52,510 nucleotides of DNA, from assembly GCA_021324295.1 (NCBI GenBank), contig JAJPJJ010000038.1:1-52510 (forward strand), read 5' to 3'. The translations under genes and the position numbers were made by a program. The DNA comes from Bacillota bacterium (GTDB lineage: Bacteria; Sysuimicrobiota; Sysuimicrobiia; Sysuimicrobiales; Segetimicrobiaceae). Below are positions 7,750-15,347 of the stretch, one piece after another. Below the pieces are notes generated by a model. The model had not been told where the DNA came from. It did not search any database and saw nothing but the letters and a program-made list of their open reading frames with translations. Position 1 is the first letter of the stretch, and the number at the start of each line of letters is the position of its first letter.

Positions 7750-8672
7750 TCGCGCTCCCGCCGGGCTACCGGATCACCGCCGCGGCCGGGCTGATGACGC
7801 TGTGGCACGACCGGCCGGACGGGTCGGCGCGGTGCGTCACCGTCGTCACCGACCGGTGCCCCGCAGCACTCGTGTCCGAGATCGCGCGCCGGGACGCGGC
7901 CCGGCGCCCGCGCGGCGCGAACTCCAGGCCTCCGGACGGCCGACCAGCATGTCCCCTCCGCGTGGCCGCGAAGACGCTCCTCTCCAACACGCTCACGCGC
8001 GAGACGGCGATCGCCCTGGCGAGGCATTCCGGCCTGACCCTGGCGCAGATCGGCCTCGCCCACGGCATCTCCCGCGAGCGCGTCCGCCAGATCCTCGCCC
8101 GCGCGGCCGCGCGCGGCGCGGACGTGCGGCCGCGGTGCGCCGTCTGTCGGATGCCGCTGTCGCCATCGGACATCCGCTTCGGGCTGTGCCGCGCGTGCCG
8201 CCGCCGCCGCGCCAGGGAACGCGCGTGCCGCCGCTGCGGCGCCCGGTTCGCCATCGACCACCGCGCCTACGCCTACTGCCCGGCCTGCCGGACCGAAACG
8301 CGACCGTGCGCCTGGTGCGGCCGCCCGATCACACGCGACCGCGGGCGACGCCAGGACGCCTTCCGCAACCGGCGGTGGTTCTGCAACCGCCGCTGCTTCG
8401 GACGGTGGACCGGGAACACCCACGGCTTCCCCGCGCAGATCCGGACCCCGCGCGCGCGGACGTGCCGGCGCTGCGGCGCCGAGTTCACCGCCGCCCACCC
8501 GCGCTCCATCGTCTGCCCTGACTGCCGCGCGCGGCGCCGGCCGCCCACGCCAGCGGACAGCCGGACGCAGCGCCGCCGCCGCGCCGAGCTCGACGCCGCG
8601 GAGCTGCGCCGCCACCGGGCCGTGCCGCGGCCGAGCCCCACGAGAGCCGCCCCCTCGCGAGTTTGTTCTTGA
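7746..8672 (+). CDS. Multi-zinc-ribbon protein with sigma-like helix-turn-helix
   Basis: 308 residues, ATG overlapping the previous stop. Residues around 85-115 (SGLTLAQIGLAHGISRERVR) form a helix-turn-helix like sigma region 4.2. After it come at least four CxxC-x(n)-CxxC-type ribbons: CAVC with CRAC, CRRC with CPAC, CAWC with CNRRC, and CRRC with CPDC, all in arginine-rich sequence. This suggests a nucleic-acid-binding regulator or a structural zinc protein. The stop codon TGA lies inside the -35 box of the following toxin-antitoxin promoter, so the 3' end may have been defined by insertion of that cassette. Confidence 0.7.
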   Translation: MIALPPGYRITAAAGLMTLWHDRPDGSARCVTVVTDRCPAALVSEIARRDAARRPRGANSRPPDGRPACPLRVAAKTLLSNTLTRETAIALARHSGLTLAQIGLAHGISRERVRQILARAAARGADVRPRCAVCRMPLSPSDIRFGLCRACRRRRARERACRRCGARFAIDHRAYAYCPACRTETRPCAWCGRPITRDRGRRQDAFRNRRWFCNRRCFGRWTGNTHGFPAQIRTPRARTCRRCGAEFTAAHPRSIVCPDCRARRRPPTPADSRTQRRRRAELDAAELRRHRAVPRPSPTRAAPSRVCS

Positions 8673-8697
8673 CAATGAGGCTTCTTGAAGCTACATT
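8669..8697 (+). promoter_or_regulatory. Classical promoter and palindromic operator of the toxin-antitoxin pair
   Basis: TTGACA at 8669-8674 and TACATT at 8692-8697 with a 17-nt spacer, a consensus-like sigma70 promoter. GTG 8704 is 6 nt beyond the -10 box. Inside the spacer, GCTTC-TT-GAAGC is a palindrome well placed to be the autoregulatory operator for the antitoxin. Confidence 0.75.
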
Positions 8698-8703
8698 TGG
8701 GGC

Positions 8704-8997
8704 GTGAAGACGGTAGGCCTCCGTGAGCTGAAGAATCGCCTGAGCCGATACGTCCGCCATGTTCGTGCGGGCCACTTGGTTGTCGTGACGGACCGCGGAC
8801 ACGTGGTCGCTGAGCTGCGCCCTCCCGGCGAACTCCCACCCGGGTCCCGCATCGCTCCCGCCCTCGCTCGGCTGGCCAACCGCGGGCTCCTGGTCGTGGG
8901 GGCGCCGAATACCGCGGAGGTGTACCCGCGTCTGCGCCCGCTGCTCCGGTCCACGTCTGCGCAGTCACTCCTCGACTCCGAGCGGGGCGCCCGGTGA
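8704..8997 (+). CDS. Phd/YefM-family antitoxin
   Basis: 97 residues. The N-terminus (MKTVGLRELKNRLSRYVRHV) and the following RAGHLVVVTDRGHVVAELRP are the Phd/YefM DNA-binding fold found in type II antitoxins. The C-terminal part would bind and neutralise the toxin encoded next, whose GTG start overlaps this stop (GTGA). Family knowledge predicts autorepression at the palindrome in the promoter. Lower GC content and a classical promoter mark the pair as cargo relative to its neighbours. Confidence 0.88.
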   Translation: MKTVGLRELKNRLSRYVRHVRAGHLVVVTDRGHVVAELRPPGELPPGSRIAPALARLANRGLLVVGAPNTAEVYPRLRPLLRSTSAQSLLDSERGAR

Positions 8998-9440
8998 CGA
9001 TCTACGCCGAATCGAGCGCGATTCTGGCGTGGATTCTGGGCGAGGCCGCCGGAGACATCGCCCGCCACCACCTGGCGACCGCCGAGGCGGTATTTACGTC
9101 CGCGCTCACGCTGGTCGAGTGCGAGCGTGCGCTCCTCCGAGCGCGGACGCTGGAGGAGATCGCGGAGGCCGAGATCGCTGACCGCCGGCGGATGCTCGCA
9201 CAGGCCTCGACACGCTGGCACCGCATTCCGCTTCGCGATGAGGTCCTGGACCGCGCCAAGCGCCCGTTCCCGGCCGAACCGGTACGGACCTTGGACGCGA
9301 TCCATCTCGCCAGCGCCCTCGTCGCCCGGTCGGCGGCGCCCGGCGTCGCCATCCTGACGCTGGATCGACGAGTCCGCGACGCCAGCATCCAACTGGGCTT
9401 CGAGACCGTGCCGTCCGCAGAACCTGCGCGACCCGCGTAG
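8994..9440 (+). CDS. vapC: VapC-like PIN-domain toxin
   Basis: 148 residues. PIN-domain ribonuclease features are visible: IYAESSAILAWIL at the N-terminus (Glu where most have Asp), LTLVECERALL, RTLDAIHLASAL and ILTLDRRVRDAS, supplying the acidic metal-binding residues. Expected to cleave RNA and arrest growth unless bound by the upstream antitoxin, with which it is translationally coupled through a 4-nt overlap. The N-terminal Asp-to-Glu change is unusual but keeps the charge. Confidence 0.85.
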   Translation: MTIYAESSAILAWILGEAAGDIARHHLATAEAVFTSALTLVECERALLRARTLEEIAEAEIADRRRMLAQASTRWHRIPLRDEVLDRAKRPFPAEPVRTLDAIHLASALVARSAAPGVAILTLDRRVRDASIQLGFETVPSAEPARPA

Positions 9441-9449
9441 TCCTCCGCG

Positions 9450-9676
9450 CCGAACGATCGCCCGGCTTCGTCGTCCTGCCAAAGATCGCGGCGTGGTCGG
9501 CCGCCGAGACCGAGATCCGCGGGCTCGCCGCGCGCGCCCTCCTGTGCCTGCAGCGGGCGGCACCGCTGCTGTTCGGCGGCCTCCGCGCGGTCGAGCTCCC
9601 GGACCGCGCCCGGCATCGTCCAGGACCCCGCGGAGGCCGCGCCGCAGCCCGCGGGGGGATCTCTCCCGACACTCCG
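9450..9676 (+). pseudogene. Possible remnant of an older gene between cargo insertions
   Basis: Between the toxin and the insertion sequence, one frame reads a plausible protein stretch (FVVLPKIAAWSAAETEIRGL and LARALLCLQRAAPLLFGGL in spirit; exact codons at 9467-9590), then degenerates. No start codon or ribosome binding site is present. It may be the 3' piece of a gene broken by insertion of the toxin-antitoxin cassette. The frame choice is weak, so this is a tentative call. Confidence 0.2.
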
Positions 9677-9686
9677 CGGGCACGCG

Positions 9687-9692
9687 TACACT
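9687..9692 (+). promoter_or_regulatory. -10 box (TACACT) of the gene disrupted by the insertion sequence
   Basis: TACACT lies about 40 nt before the left end of the IS element. Downstream, GGAGGA and CCGACC lead to AT at 9732-9733, where the reading frame of the gene now at 11437 would have begun before insertion. No clear -35 box is seen. Confidence 0.35.
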
Positions 9693-9752
9693 CGCTCCTG
9701 AGCGACACCCTGTCCCTGCGGAGGACCGACCATAAGGACGTAGGCGCGGGGA

Positions 9753-9772
9753 CTGCCGCCTTTAGGCGGCAG
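9753..9772 (+). repeat. Left-end hairpin of the insertion sequence
   Basis: CTGCCGCC, loop TTTA, GGCGGCAG: an 8-bp perfect stem. Such subterminal hairpins are what TnpA recognises on single-stranded DNA. Confidence 0.8.
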
Positions 9773-9854
9773 GGGAAGCGCCGCGGGGCTACACAGCCGG
9801 TTTTCGTGGAGTTGCAGCCGTTCATCGAACGTGCGTTTGGTGTATACTAATGGC

Positions 9855-10253
9855 GTGGGACTAATCGTCGCTCATAACGCCGGTGCCGCGTTCTCGCTCA
9901 AGTACCACCTGGTGTGGTGTCCGAAATACCGCCGCGCGGTGTTGACCGGGAGTGTGGCTGAGCGCCTGAAGGCATTGCTCTCGGAGAAAGCCGCGCACGT
10001 CAACGCGATCCTCCACGTCATGCAGATCATGCCCGACCACGTGCACCTGTTCGTTGAGACCCCTCCGACGTGCGCGCCCGCGTCCCTCGCCGGGCTCTTG
10101 AAAGGGTACCCATCGCGTGCCCTGCGGTGTGAGGTCCGCCACCTGCGCGATCGCCTGCCCGCGCTGTGGTCCCGGAGCTCCGACATCGGCACGATCGGCC
10201 ACGTCTCCGAACCCACGGTCCGGCGTTACATCGCCGCACAACGAGGACGGTAG
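9855..10253 (+). CDS. tnpA: TnpA, Y1 single-strand transposase of IS200/IS605
   Basis: 132 residues from GTG 9855, which lies 6 nt after a TATACT box at 9843-9848, so probably leaderless. LKYHLVWCPKYRRAVL is the family signature near the N-terminus. The HUH motif is DHVHLFVE with His62 and His64, and the helix TVRRYIAAQ carries the catalytic Tyr125. The usual SYF segment before GTIGHVS is altered to SRSSDI, but the catalytic residues are all present. The enzyme would excise and insert the element as single-stranded DNA. It is followed two bases later by tnpB. Confidence 0.9.
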   Translation: MGLIVAHNAGAAFSLKYHLVWCPKYRRAVLTGSVAERLKALLSEKAAHVNAILHVMQIMPDHVHLFVETPPTCAPASLAGLLKGYPSRALRCEVRHLRDRLPALWSRSSDIGTIGHVSEPTVRRYIAAQRGR

Positions 10254-10255
10254 CG

Positions 10256-11440
10256 ATGGATCGGACCGTCCGCCTGTCCCTCGTCACTCCCCCTGACGAT
10301 GCCGCCGCCCTGCTCGAGACGATCCAGCAGTGGACAAGCGTGTTCAACGCCATCTGCGCCTACGGCGTCGCGCACCGGATCCGCAACGGCGTCACCCTGC
10401 ACCACCGGCTCTACCGAATGCTCAAGGCGCAACACCCGGCTCTGAGAAGCGATCTGCACATCCAGGCGCGCGTGAAAGCCGCCGAGGCCCTCAAGAGTGC
10501 CTTCACCCGGCGGCGCCACGGGCTCCCGGTGTCGTGCCCGCGTTCGACCCTGTGCCCGCCCCGGTATAATTGCCACACCTTCGCGATCGACTGGGACGCG
10601 CGGACGGTCCGGTTGTCCACCACCCGCGGCCGGCGGACGATCCCGTTCCACCTGCCGGCGTACGCCGCGCGGTACGCGAAGCGTCCGGTCTCCACAGCTG
10701 ACCTCGTGTATCGTGGCGGCCGGTTCTCGCTGCACGTCGTGGTGGAGCTGCCCGCGCCGGAGACGGTCCCGTCGGACGACGTGCTCGGCGTCGACATCGG
10801 CGAAGCGCAGCCCGCCGTGACCTCGCGCAATCAGTTTCTCGGCCAGCGGTTCTGGAAAGCGATCGAAGGGCGCTACTTCCGGCTGCGACGAGCGCTCCAA
10901 CGGGCCGGGACGAAGAGCGCCAGGCGGCACCTCCGCCGGATCCGTCATCGTCAGCAACGCTTCCGGCGCGACTGCGATCACGTACTCAGCAAGCAGATCG
11001 TCGCCAGCGTGGAGGCGGGTGCCGTCATCGCCGTCGAGCGCCTCACCGGCATTCGTTCACGCGCCCGGAAACGCAAGGGAAGGCAAAACCGGCGCTTTCA
11101 CGGCTGGAGCTTCGCGCAACTCCGGCGCTTCATCGCGTACAAGGCGGAGGAGCGGGGTTGTACGGTGGCCGAGGTCGATCCTCGGCATACCTCGCAGCGG
11201 TGCTCGCGGTGCGGGTACACCGCTCGGGCCAACCGCCGCTTGCGGGCGCTGTTCCGGTGCCGCGCGTGCGGTTTCACGTTGCACGCCGACCTGAATGCCG
11301 CGCGCAACATCGCCGCCGCGTACCGTGCCGGTCCCGGTAGATCCGAGACCGGTGGGCTGCCTGTCAACCAGCCTGATGTAGCGCTCGCGGCTGCGGCTGC
11401 GGGCAGCTGCAAGCCGTCGCCTTTAGGCGACGGTCGTTGA
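10256..11440 (+). CDS. tnpB: TnpB, RNA-guided RuvC-type nuclease of IS200/IS605
   Basis: 394 residues from ATG 10256. The RuvC acidic triad is intact: Asp180 (VLGVDIGEAQ), Glu261 (VIAVERLTGI) and Asp345 (LHADLNAARNI). A zinc ribbon of Cys316, Cys319, Cys335 and Cys338 sits between the second and third. The N-terminal bridging/recognition part is present, so the protein looks complete and active. Known TnpB proteins use an RNA from the element right end as guide; here the 3' end of the gene and the right-end hairpin overlap, as in characterised elements. The terminal residues (KPSPLGDGR) are encoded by the hairpin itself. Confidence 0.92.
   Translation: MDRTVRLSLVTPPDDAAALLETIQQWTSVFNAICAYGVAHRIRNGVTLHHRLYRMLKAQHPALRSDLHIQARVKAAEALKSAFTRRRHGLPVSCPRSTLCPPRYNCHTFAIDWDARTVRLSTTRGRRTIPFHLPAYAARYAKRPVSTADLVYRGGRFSLHVVVELPAPETVPSDDVLGVDIGEAQPAVTSRNQFLGQRFWKAIEGRYFRLRRALQRAGTKSARRHLRRIRHRQQRFRRDCDHVLSKQIVASVEAGAVIAVERLTGIRSRARKRKGRQNRRFHGWSFAQLRRFIAYKAEERGCTVAEVDPRHTSQRCSRCGYTARANRRLRALFRCRACGFTLHADLNAARNIAAAYRAGPGRSETGGLPVNQPDVALAAAAAGSCKPSPLGDGR
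11414..11433 (+). repeat. Right-end hairpin, probable 3' part of the omega RNA
   Basis: CCGTCGCC, loop TTTA, GGCGACGG, an 8-bp perfect stem overlapping the last codons of tnpB. By analogy with other TnpB systems the guide RNA would extend through this hairpin into the downstream flank, i.e. the start of the gene at 11437. Confidence 0.7.
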
Positions 11441-11853
11441 CCCCGGCCCTCAGCCTCGCCGCCGCCGCCGCCGCGGCCGTGGCCTGGGCGGCCGCGCTCG
11501 TCCCCGTCCTGCTCCGGCTCCGCCGCACCCTCGCGCGCATCGAAGCGGCCGCCGACGCCGTCCGCGGCTCGATCCCGGACGCCATCCTCGAACTGCGCGG
11601 CGAGGCGGACGGCATCCGCGAGCTCGCCAAGGCCGCGCAGACCGCGGCCGGGCTCGCCGCCATCGAGGCCGCGGCCGAGGCGCTGTCCGCCTCCGCCGCC
11701 CGCTCCGCGGACGTCATCCGGCGTACGACGGAGGAGATCTCAGAGCGCCTCCGGGCCGGCGCCCGCGAGCTCGCCGGCATGCCGCGCCCTGAGGCAGACA
11801 CCGCGCCGGCGCGCGTGCCGGAGCCGGCAGCCACAGCGGCGCTCAGGCCGTAG
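11437..11853 (+). CDS. Membrane-anchored coiled-coil protein, 5' end disrupted by the IS
   Basis: 138 residues: one N-terminal transmembrane helix (residues about 5-25, alanine-rich, then PVLLRL), followed by a long heptad-like helical region (LARIEAAADAVRGSIPDAIL onward) similar in style to DUF948-type proteins. Before the insertion the gene would have read ATG ACC CCG with a GGAGGA site 6 nt upstream. Now the codon is TTG, whose two T residues come from the IS end, and the original ribosome binding site is 1.7 kb away. It can be expressed only if TTG is used, for example after tnpB translation, whose stop TGA overlaps this codon. Function is unknown. Confidence 0.65.
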   Translation: MTPALSLAAAAAAAVAWAAALVPVLLRLRRTLARIEAAADAVRGSIPDAILELRGEADGIRELAKAAQTAAGLAAIEAAAEALSASAARSADVIRRTTEEISERLRAGARELAGMPRPEADTAPARVPEPAATAALRP

Positions 11854-11930
11854 CCGCGCCGCGCCACTTCGAGATCGCCTCTGCGCCGGTCGGACAGCGC
11901 CGCGCGCATCCCGGAGCATTCCCCGGAAGC

Positions 11931-11952
11931 GGCGGCCGGCTCCGCCGGCCGG
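11931..11952. repeat. Intergenic GC hairpin with TCC loop
   Basis: CGGCCGGC-TCC-GCCGGCCG with flanking GAG. The same hairpin recurs at 20171-20192, and relatives with other stems but a TCC-type loop lie at about 12226-12243, 22819-22833 and 29133-29149. All lie between genes; possible terminators or mRNA stabilisers. Confidence 0.5.
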
Positions 11953-11965
11953 AGCGGCGGGCAGC

Positions 11966-12211
11966 ATGACACCTTCCAGCGCCCACGAGCCCGCACCCCC
12001 AAGCGCCCGCTGCGCCGCCTGCGGCCGCAGGCGGCCCCGCCTCGCCGTGCTCCACGGCGACCCGTACTGCAGCGCGGCATGCTGCAGGCAGGCCCACGGG
12101 GTCGTCGACACGGACGCGGGCGTCCCCGACCTGGCCAGGGCGGCGCTGCCGGCGAGGCCGAAGCCCGCTGAGCGCAGCGCGGCCGGCTCTCCGCACGGCC
12201 AGCGCCGGTAG
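11966..12211 (+). CDS. Small zinc-ribbon protein
   Basis: 81 residues starting MTPSSAHEPA. CAACGRRRPRLAVLHGDPYC followed by SAACC gives a CxxC-x(16)-CxxxC ribbon in the first half; the tail is proline/alanine-rich and likely disordered. The ribosome binding site is weak (GGCGGG). Function is unknown; it may bind nucleic acid or a partner, as many small ribbon proteins do. It sits just before the sliding-clamp gene. Confidence 0.6.
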   Translation: MTPSSAHEPAPPSARCAACGRRRPRLAVLHGDPYCSAACCRQAHGVVDTDAGVPDLARAALPARPKPAERSAAGSPHGQRR

Positions 12212-12291
12212 CGCTCCGGGAACCGCGCGCGCCTCCGGCGCGCGGAGCGCCGGCGCTCGCCAGCACCGACCAGCGCCCAAGGAGGATCCGC

Positions 12292-13473
12292 ATGCGCGCC
12301 ACGATCGAGACCCGCCGCGCCCTGCAGGCCCTGCGCGTGCTCGCGCCGGCACTGAGCCGCTCCAACCCGGCCGCGGCCCCCGCCTGCGGCTGGGCGGCCG
12401 CCCACGACGCGCTCACGCTGCGCGCCGCGGGACTGGAGTGGGACGTCCAGTACACGATCCCGGCGGAGGTCGCCGAGCCAGGGGACGCGTGGGTCCCGGC
12501 CGCGCTCGTGCGCGCGCTGCCCTGGGGCCAGCTCGCGCCCGCGATCGCCGTCCGCGCCGCCGCGGGCGGCCTCGAGCTCCGAGCCGGCAGCCTCGGCTAC
12601 ACGCTGCCGCTGCTGCCGCCCATGACCGTGGCCGCCGTCGCCCCGGGCGCGAGCCCGCTCGCCGCGGCGCGCGGGGCCGCGCTGGCCTCGGCGCTCCTCC
12701 TCGGCGCGTCCGCCGCCCGCGGCGCGGCGGCCGCGCCCGGCCCGGACGGCGAGCGCGCGCCGGTTCCGGCGCCGGACCGCGACGGCGTGTGGGTGGAGAT
12801 CGCCCGCGCGTCGCTTCGGGTGAGCAGCACCGACCGCGCGCGCGCCGCCCTGGCAGCCATTCCGATCGAGGACGGCCGCGAGGCCGCCGCGGCCGTGCCG
12901 ACCCACGCCGCGGCGGCGCTCGCGCGCGCCGCCGCGCTCGCCGAACGGGTCCGGCTCTACCGCGCGGCCGACCGGCGGCAGTCGCCCGTCCTCACCGCGG
13001 CCGCCGGGCCCGCGACCGTCACCGTGCGCACACTCGCCCAGCTCCCACCCGACCCCCGAGGGATCGCCTGGGACCGCCAGGGACCGGCCGTCCGCTGCCG
13101 GGCGCAGGACCTGCGCGCGGCGCTGCGCGCCGCGCTCGCGATCGCCGGCACCGACCCCGCGGCCGCCGCCGAGCTGCGCCAGCGCCGCGGCCACCTCGTC
13201 GTCTCAGCCGCCTGCCGCGGCAGCACCGCCACGGCCGCGGTCGAGCTCCTCCACGGCCGGTGGGGCGACGACCCCGTCCTGGCCCCGGCCCGGGACCTCC
13301 TGCTGGCCGCCTCCGTCCCCGGCGAGGCGGAGCTCGAGCTCGCGGTGCGCGGCGGCTCGTCGCTCCAGCTCGCGTCCCGCCACGGCGAGGTGGACTACCG
13401 CGCGCTCGTGGCCCTGCGCGCGGCCGCCTGCGCGGCCGCCTGCGCGGCCGGAGCGGGAGCCGCGCGCGGGTAG
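12292..13473 (+). CDS. Divergent DNA polymerase sliding clamp (DnaN-like)
   Basis: 393 residues; ATG preceded by AAGGAGGATCCGC. The N-terminal repeat follows the DnaN pattern: RRALQALRVLAPALSRSN, then LTLRAAGLEWDVQYTIPAEV, then EPGDAWVPAALVRALPWGQL. Two further regions of similar length follow, and the C-terminus (LELAVRGGSSLQLASRHGEV, then DYRALV) resembles the last clamp strand. An insertion of about 40 Ala/Gly/Pro residues lies near residues 120-165. Clamps encircle DNA and tether polymerase; with primase directly downstream this suggests the element replicates with its own processivity factor. Identification is by pattern only. A separate clamp N-terminal fragment lies at 29673. Confidence 0.6.
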   Translation: MRATIETRRALQALRVLAPALSRSNPAAAPACGWAAAHDALTLRAAGLEWDVQYTIPAEVAEPGDAWVPAALVRALPWGQLAPAIAVRAAAGGLELRAGSLGYTLPLLPPMTVAAVAPGASPLAAARGAALASALLLGASAARGAAAAPGPDGERAPVPAPDRDGVWVEIARASLRVSSTDRARAALAAIPIEDGREAAAAVPTHAAAALARAAALAERVRLYRAADRRQSPVLTAAAGPATVTVRTLAQLPPDPRGIAWDRQGPAVRCRAQDLRAALRAALAIAGTDPAAAAELRQRRGHLVVSAACRGSTATAAVELLHGRWGDDPVLAPARDLLLAASVPGEAELELAVRGGSSLQLASRHGEVDYRALVALRAAACAAACAAGAGAARG

Positions 13474-13503
13474 ACGGCCCGCGCGGCGCTTTGCGGATAT
13501 GCT
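13471..13503 (+). promoter_or_regulatory. Long-spacer promoter (TAGACG-N21-TATGCT)
   Basis: TAGACG at 13471-13476 and TATGCT at 13498-13503, 21 nt apart; primase ATG 13511 is 7 nt further on. The -35 box is a weaker match, and it overlaps the clamp stop codon (TAG). Confidence 0.5.
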
Positions 13504-13510
13504 CACGGCG

Positions 13511-14845
13511 ATGGCGGCCGCACCCGCACAGGCCAGGACCGACGACGCGCACCGCGAGCTGCGGCGGCGGCTGCGCGAGCGCGTCCGCATCGAGGACGTG
13601 CTCGCGAAGTTCCAGATCGCCACCCGCGGCCGCGGGCGGGCGTTCTGCCCGTTCCACCTGGACCGCAGGCGGCCGTCGCTCACCTGGCACGCCATCGACA
13701 CGCCCGACGAGGGCGCGGTCGAGGTCTGGCGCTGCTGGGCCTGCCGGGCCCACGGCGACCTCTTCACGCTGGTGCAGCTCCTCGGCGGCTACGCCACCCG
13801 CGGGGACGCGATCCGCGCGCTCGCCGCGGAACAGCGCCTCCCGGTCCCCGACCGGCGCCCGCGGGACAGCCTGCTGCGGGACCGCGTCCTCGAGCTCGCG
13901 GCCGACTACTACGCGCGGCACCTCGCCGGCCCGGCGCTCGCCTACCTCGCCTCCCGGGGGCTTCCGGAGCCGCTGCTCGCCGAGCACCGCGTGGGGTACG
14001 CGCCGCCGACCCCGCTCACCGGGTTCGCGCAGCACTGCGAGGCCCACAAGCTCGACCGCATCGCCGAGGCCGTGGGGCTGGTGCAGCCAGCGACCGACCG
14101 GACGCCGAGGCGGGACTACTTCCGCGGCCGCATCATCTTCCCGAACCTCGTCCGCGGCCGCGCGGTGGACCTGCAGGGCCGCGCCTGGCCGAACCGCGAG
14201 CCCCGGTACCTCACCCTGCCGTCGCACGCGAACGGGGACGAGGAGCTGTACGGCCACCCGCGCGTGTACAACGCGGAGGCGGCCTCCCGCGCCCACGTCG
14301 TCGTGTGCGAGGGCATCCCGGACACGCTCAGCGTCCTCGCCGGCGGCCTGCCCGCATGCGGGATCTACGGGACCCAGGGCTGGCGGGACGGATACCGGGC
14401 GCTGTTCCGGAGCGCCAGCCGCGTCTACGTGGCGATGGACCGCGACGCCCAGGACGCCGCGATCGCGATCGCCTCGGCGTTCGGCACGCGCGGGCGGGTG
14501 CTCGTGCCGCCCGAGGCGCTCGGCGAGCACGGGGACCTCAACGACTGGCTCGTCACGCTCGCCGGGCGCGACCCCGCCCGGTTCGCCGCGATGCTGCGCG
14601 ACGCCATGGCCGCGGCCCCGACCCCGTGGGAGCTGTGGATCAGCCGGCTGCCGGAGGTCCGCCCGTCCGAGCGGCACGACCAGATCCAGCCGCTGCTGCG
14701 CGACCTCGCGGGCCTGCCGAGGCTCTTCCAGCACGCGCACCTGGAGCTGCTGCACCGCCGGACGGGCCTGCCGGCCGCGGCGCTCGCCGGCGCGCTCGAC
14801 GAGATCGAGGAAGAGCTGAGCGCGCCGCCGGGGGACGCGCCGTGA
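13511..14845 (+). CDS. DnaG-type DNA primase
   Basis: 444 residues. A CHC2 zinc-binding domain is at the N-terminus: CPFH with Cys46 and His49, and CWACRAHGD with Cys75 and Cys78. The TOPRIM domain follows: VVVCEGIPD with Glu267, GTQGW, and VAMDRD with Asp310 and Asp312. These residues bind metal for primer synthesis. A last helical domain of about 90 residues could contact a helicase. ATG 13511 fits the leaderless promoter; an ATG at 13499 lies inside the -10 box. It is downstream of the clamp-like gene and coupled to the next gene by a GTGA overlap, making a replication operon. Confidence 0.9.
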   Translation: MAAAPAQARTDDAHRELRRRLRERVRIEDVLAKFQIATRGRGRAFCPFHLDRRRPSLTWHAIDTPDEGAVEVWRCWACRAHGDLFTLVQLLGGYATRGDAIRALAAEQRLPVPDRRPRDSLLRDRVLELAADYYARHLAGPALAYLASRGLPEPLLAEHRVGYAPPTPLTGFAQHCEAHKLDRIAEAVGLVQPATDRTPRRDYFRGRIIFPNLVRGRAVDLQGRAWPNREPRYLTLPSHANGDEELYGHPRVYNAEAASRAHVVVCEGIPDTLSVLAGGLPACGIYGTQGWRDGYRALFRSASRVYVAMDRDAQDAAIAIASAFGTRGRVLVPPEALGEHGDLNDWLVTLAGRDPARFAAMLRDAMAAAPTPWELWISRLPEVRPSERHDQIQPLLRDLAGLPRLFQHAHLELLHRRTGLPAAALAGALDEIEEELSAPPGDAP

Positions 14846-15258
14846 GGCTCGCCAGCCTCATCACCGCCTGCGCCATCGACGCCGCGCGGCGCCGGGGCCC
14901 GGCGCGCAGCGCGGTCGTCTGGCTGTTCGGCCGGGACCCCACCGCGCCGCTGCGCGTGATCGTGGTTGATCCCATAGACGGCCGCGCGTCGGCGCGCGAC
15001 TGCCTCGACGCCCTGGACCTGGCCGTCGCCGGCGAGGCCAGGACGCTCGCGGAGCCGCCCGAGGCCGCCGTGGTCCTGGGACCGGCATCGGGCCCCCGCC
15101 GGTGGTTCGACGCCGCGGCGTGGGGCGGCGCCGATCCCGTGCGCACCCCGTACCCGCCCGCGGCCGCGGAGGACGCGCGGCCGGTCCCGAGATCCGCCTC
15201 CACCGCCCTGCGGGTCCTGGTCCAGGCCCGCCTGGCCAGGATGGCCGCGCTGCACTGA
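14842..15258 (+). CDS. Unknown protein, paralogue of the gene at 19066
   Basis: 138 residues; the GTG start overlaps the primase stop. It begins VRLASLITACAIDAARRR and contains SAVVWLFGRDP, a beta-strand pattern (LRVIVVDPIDG), EAAVVLGPASGPRRWFD and a C-terminal helix (STALRVLVQARLARMAAL). The protein at 19066 has the same layout (ARVWIFGPHPD, TALVVALLDGARLVVD, AAVLLRHAQRLWAA). Both follow another gene with a 4-nt overlap. No known family is recognised; close coupling to primase suggests a replication-related role, which is inference. Confidence 0.65.
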   Translation: MRLASLITACAIDAARRRGPARSAVVWLFGRDPTAPLRVIVVDPIDGRASARDCLDALDLAVAGEARTLAEPPEAAVVLGPASGPRRWFDAAAWGGADPVRTPYPPAAAEDARPVPRSASTALRVLVQARLARMAALH

Positions 15259-15347
15259 GCGGGTGTCTGGGAGATCCCCAGGCCAGCCCGTAGACTCTGG
15301 CAGAGCCGCCTAGCCATCCGGCACTGCCGCCGATTCGAGGTGCCGCC

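Larger units (their letters stand above)
9734..11438 (+). mobile_element. Complete IS200/IS605-family insertion sequence
   Basis: About 1.7 kb with tnpA and tnpB in the same direction and a hairpin near each end: 9753-9772 (19 nt inside the left end) and 11414-11433 (5 nt inside the right end), both with a TTTA loop. Removing 9734-11438 joins ...GGAGGACCGACCAT to GACCCCGGCC..., recreating an ATG start 6 nt after a ribosome binding site, in frame with the gene at 11437. That defines both ends to within one base (the T at 9733 and 11438 is ambiguous). As expected for this family, there is no target-site duplication and no inverted terminal repeat. Confidence 0.85.

Noticed and set aside
9687-9740. 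Target-site duplication around the insertion sequence
   Set aside because: None is present and none is expected for IS200/IS605 elements. The one-base T ambiguity is not a duplication.
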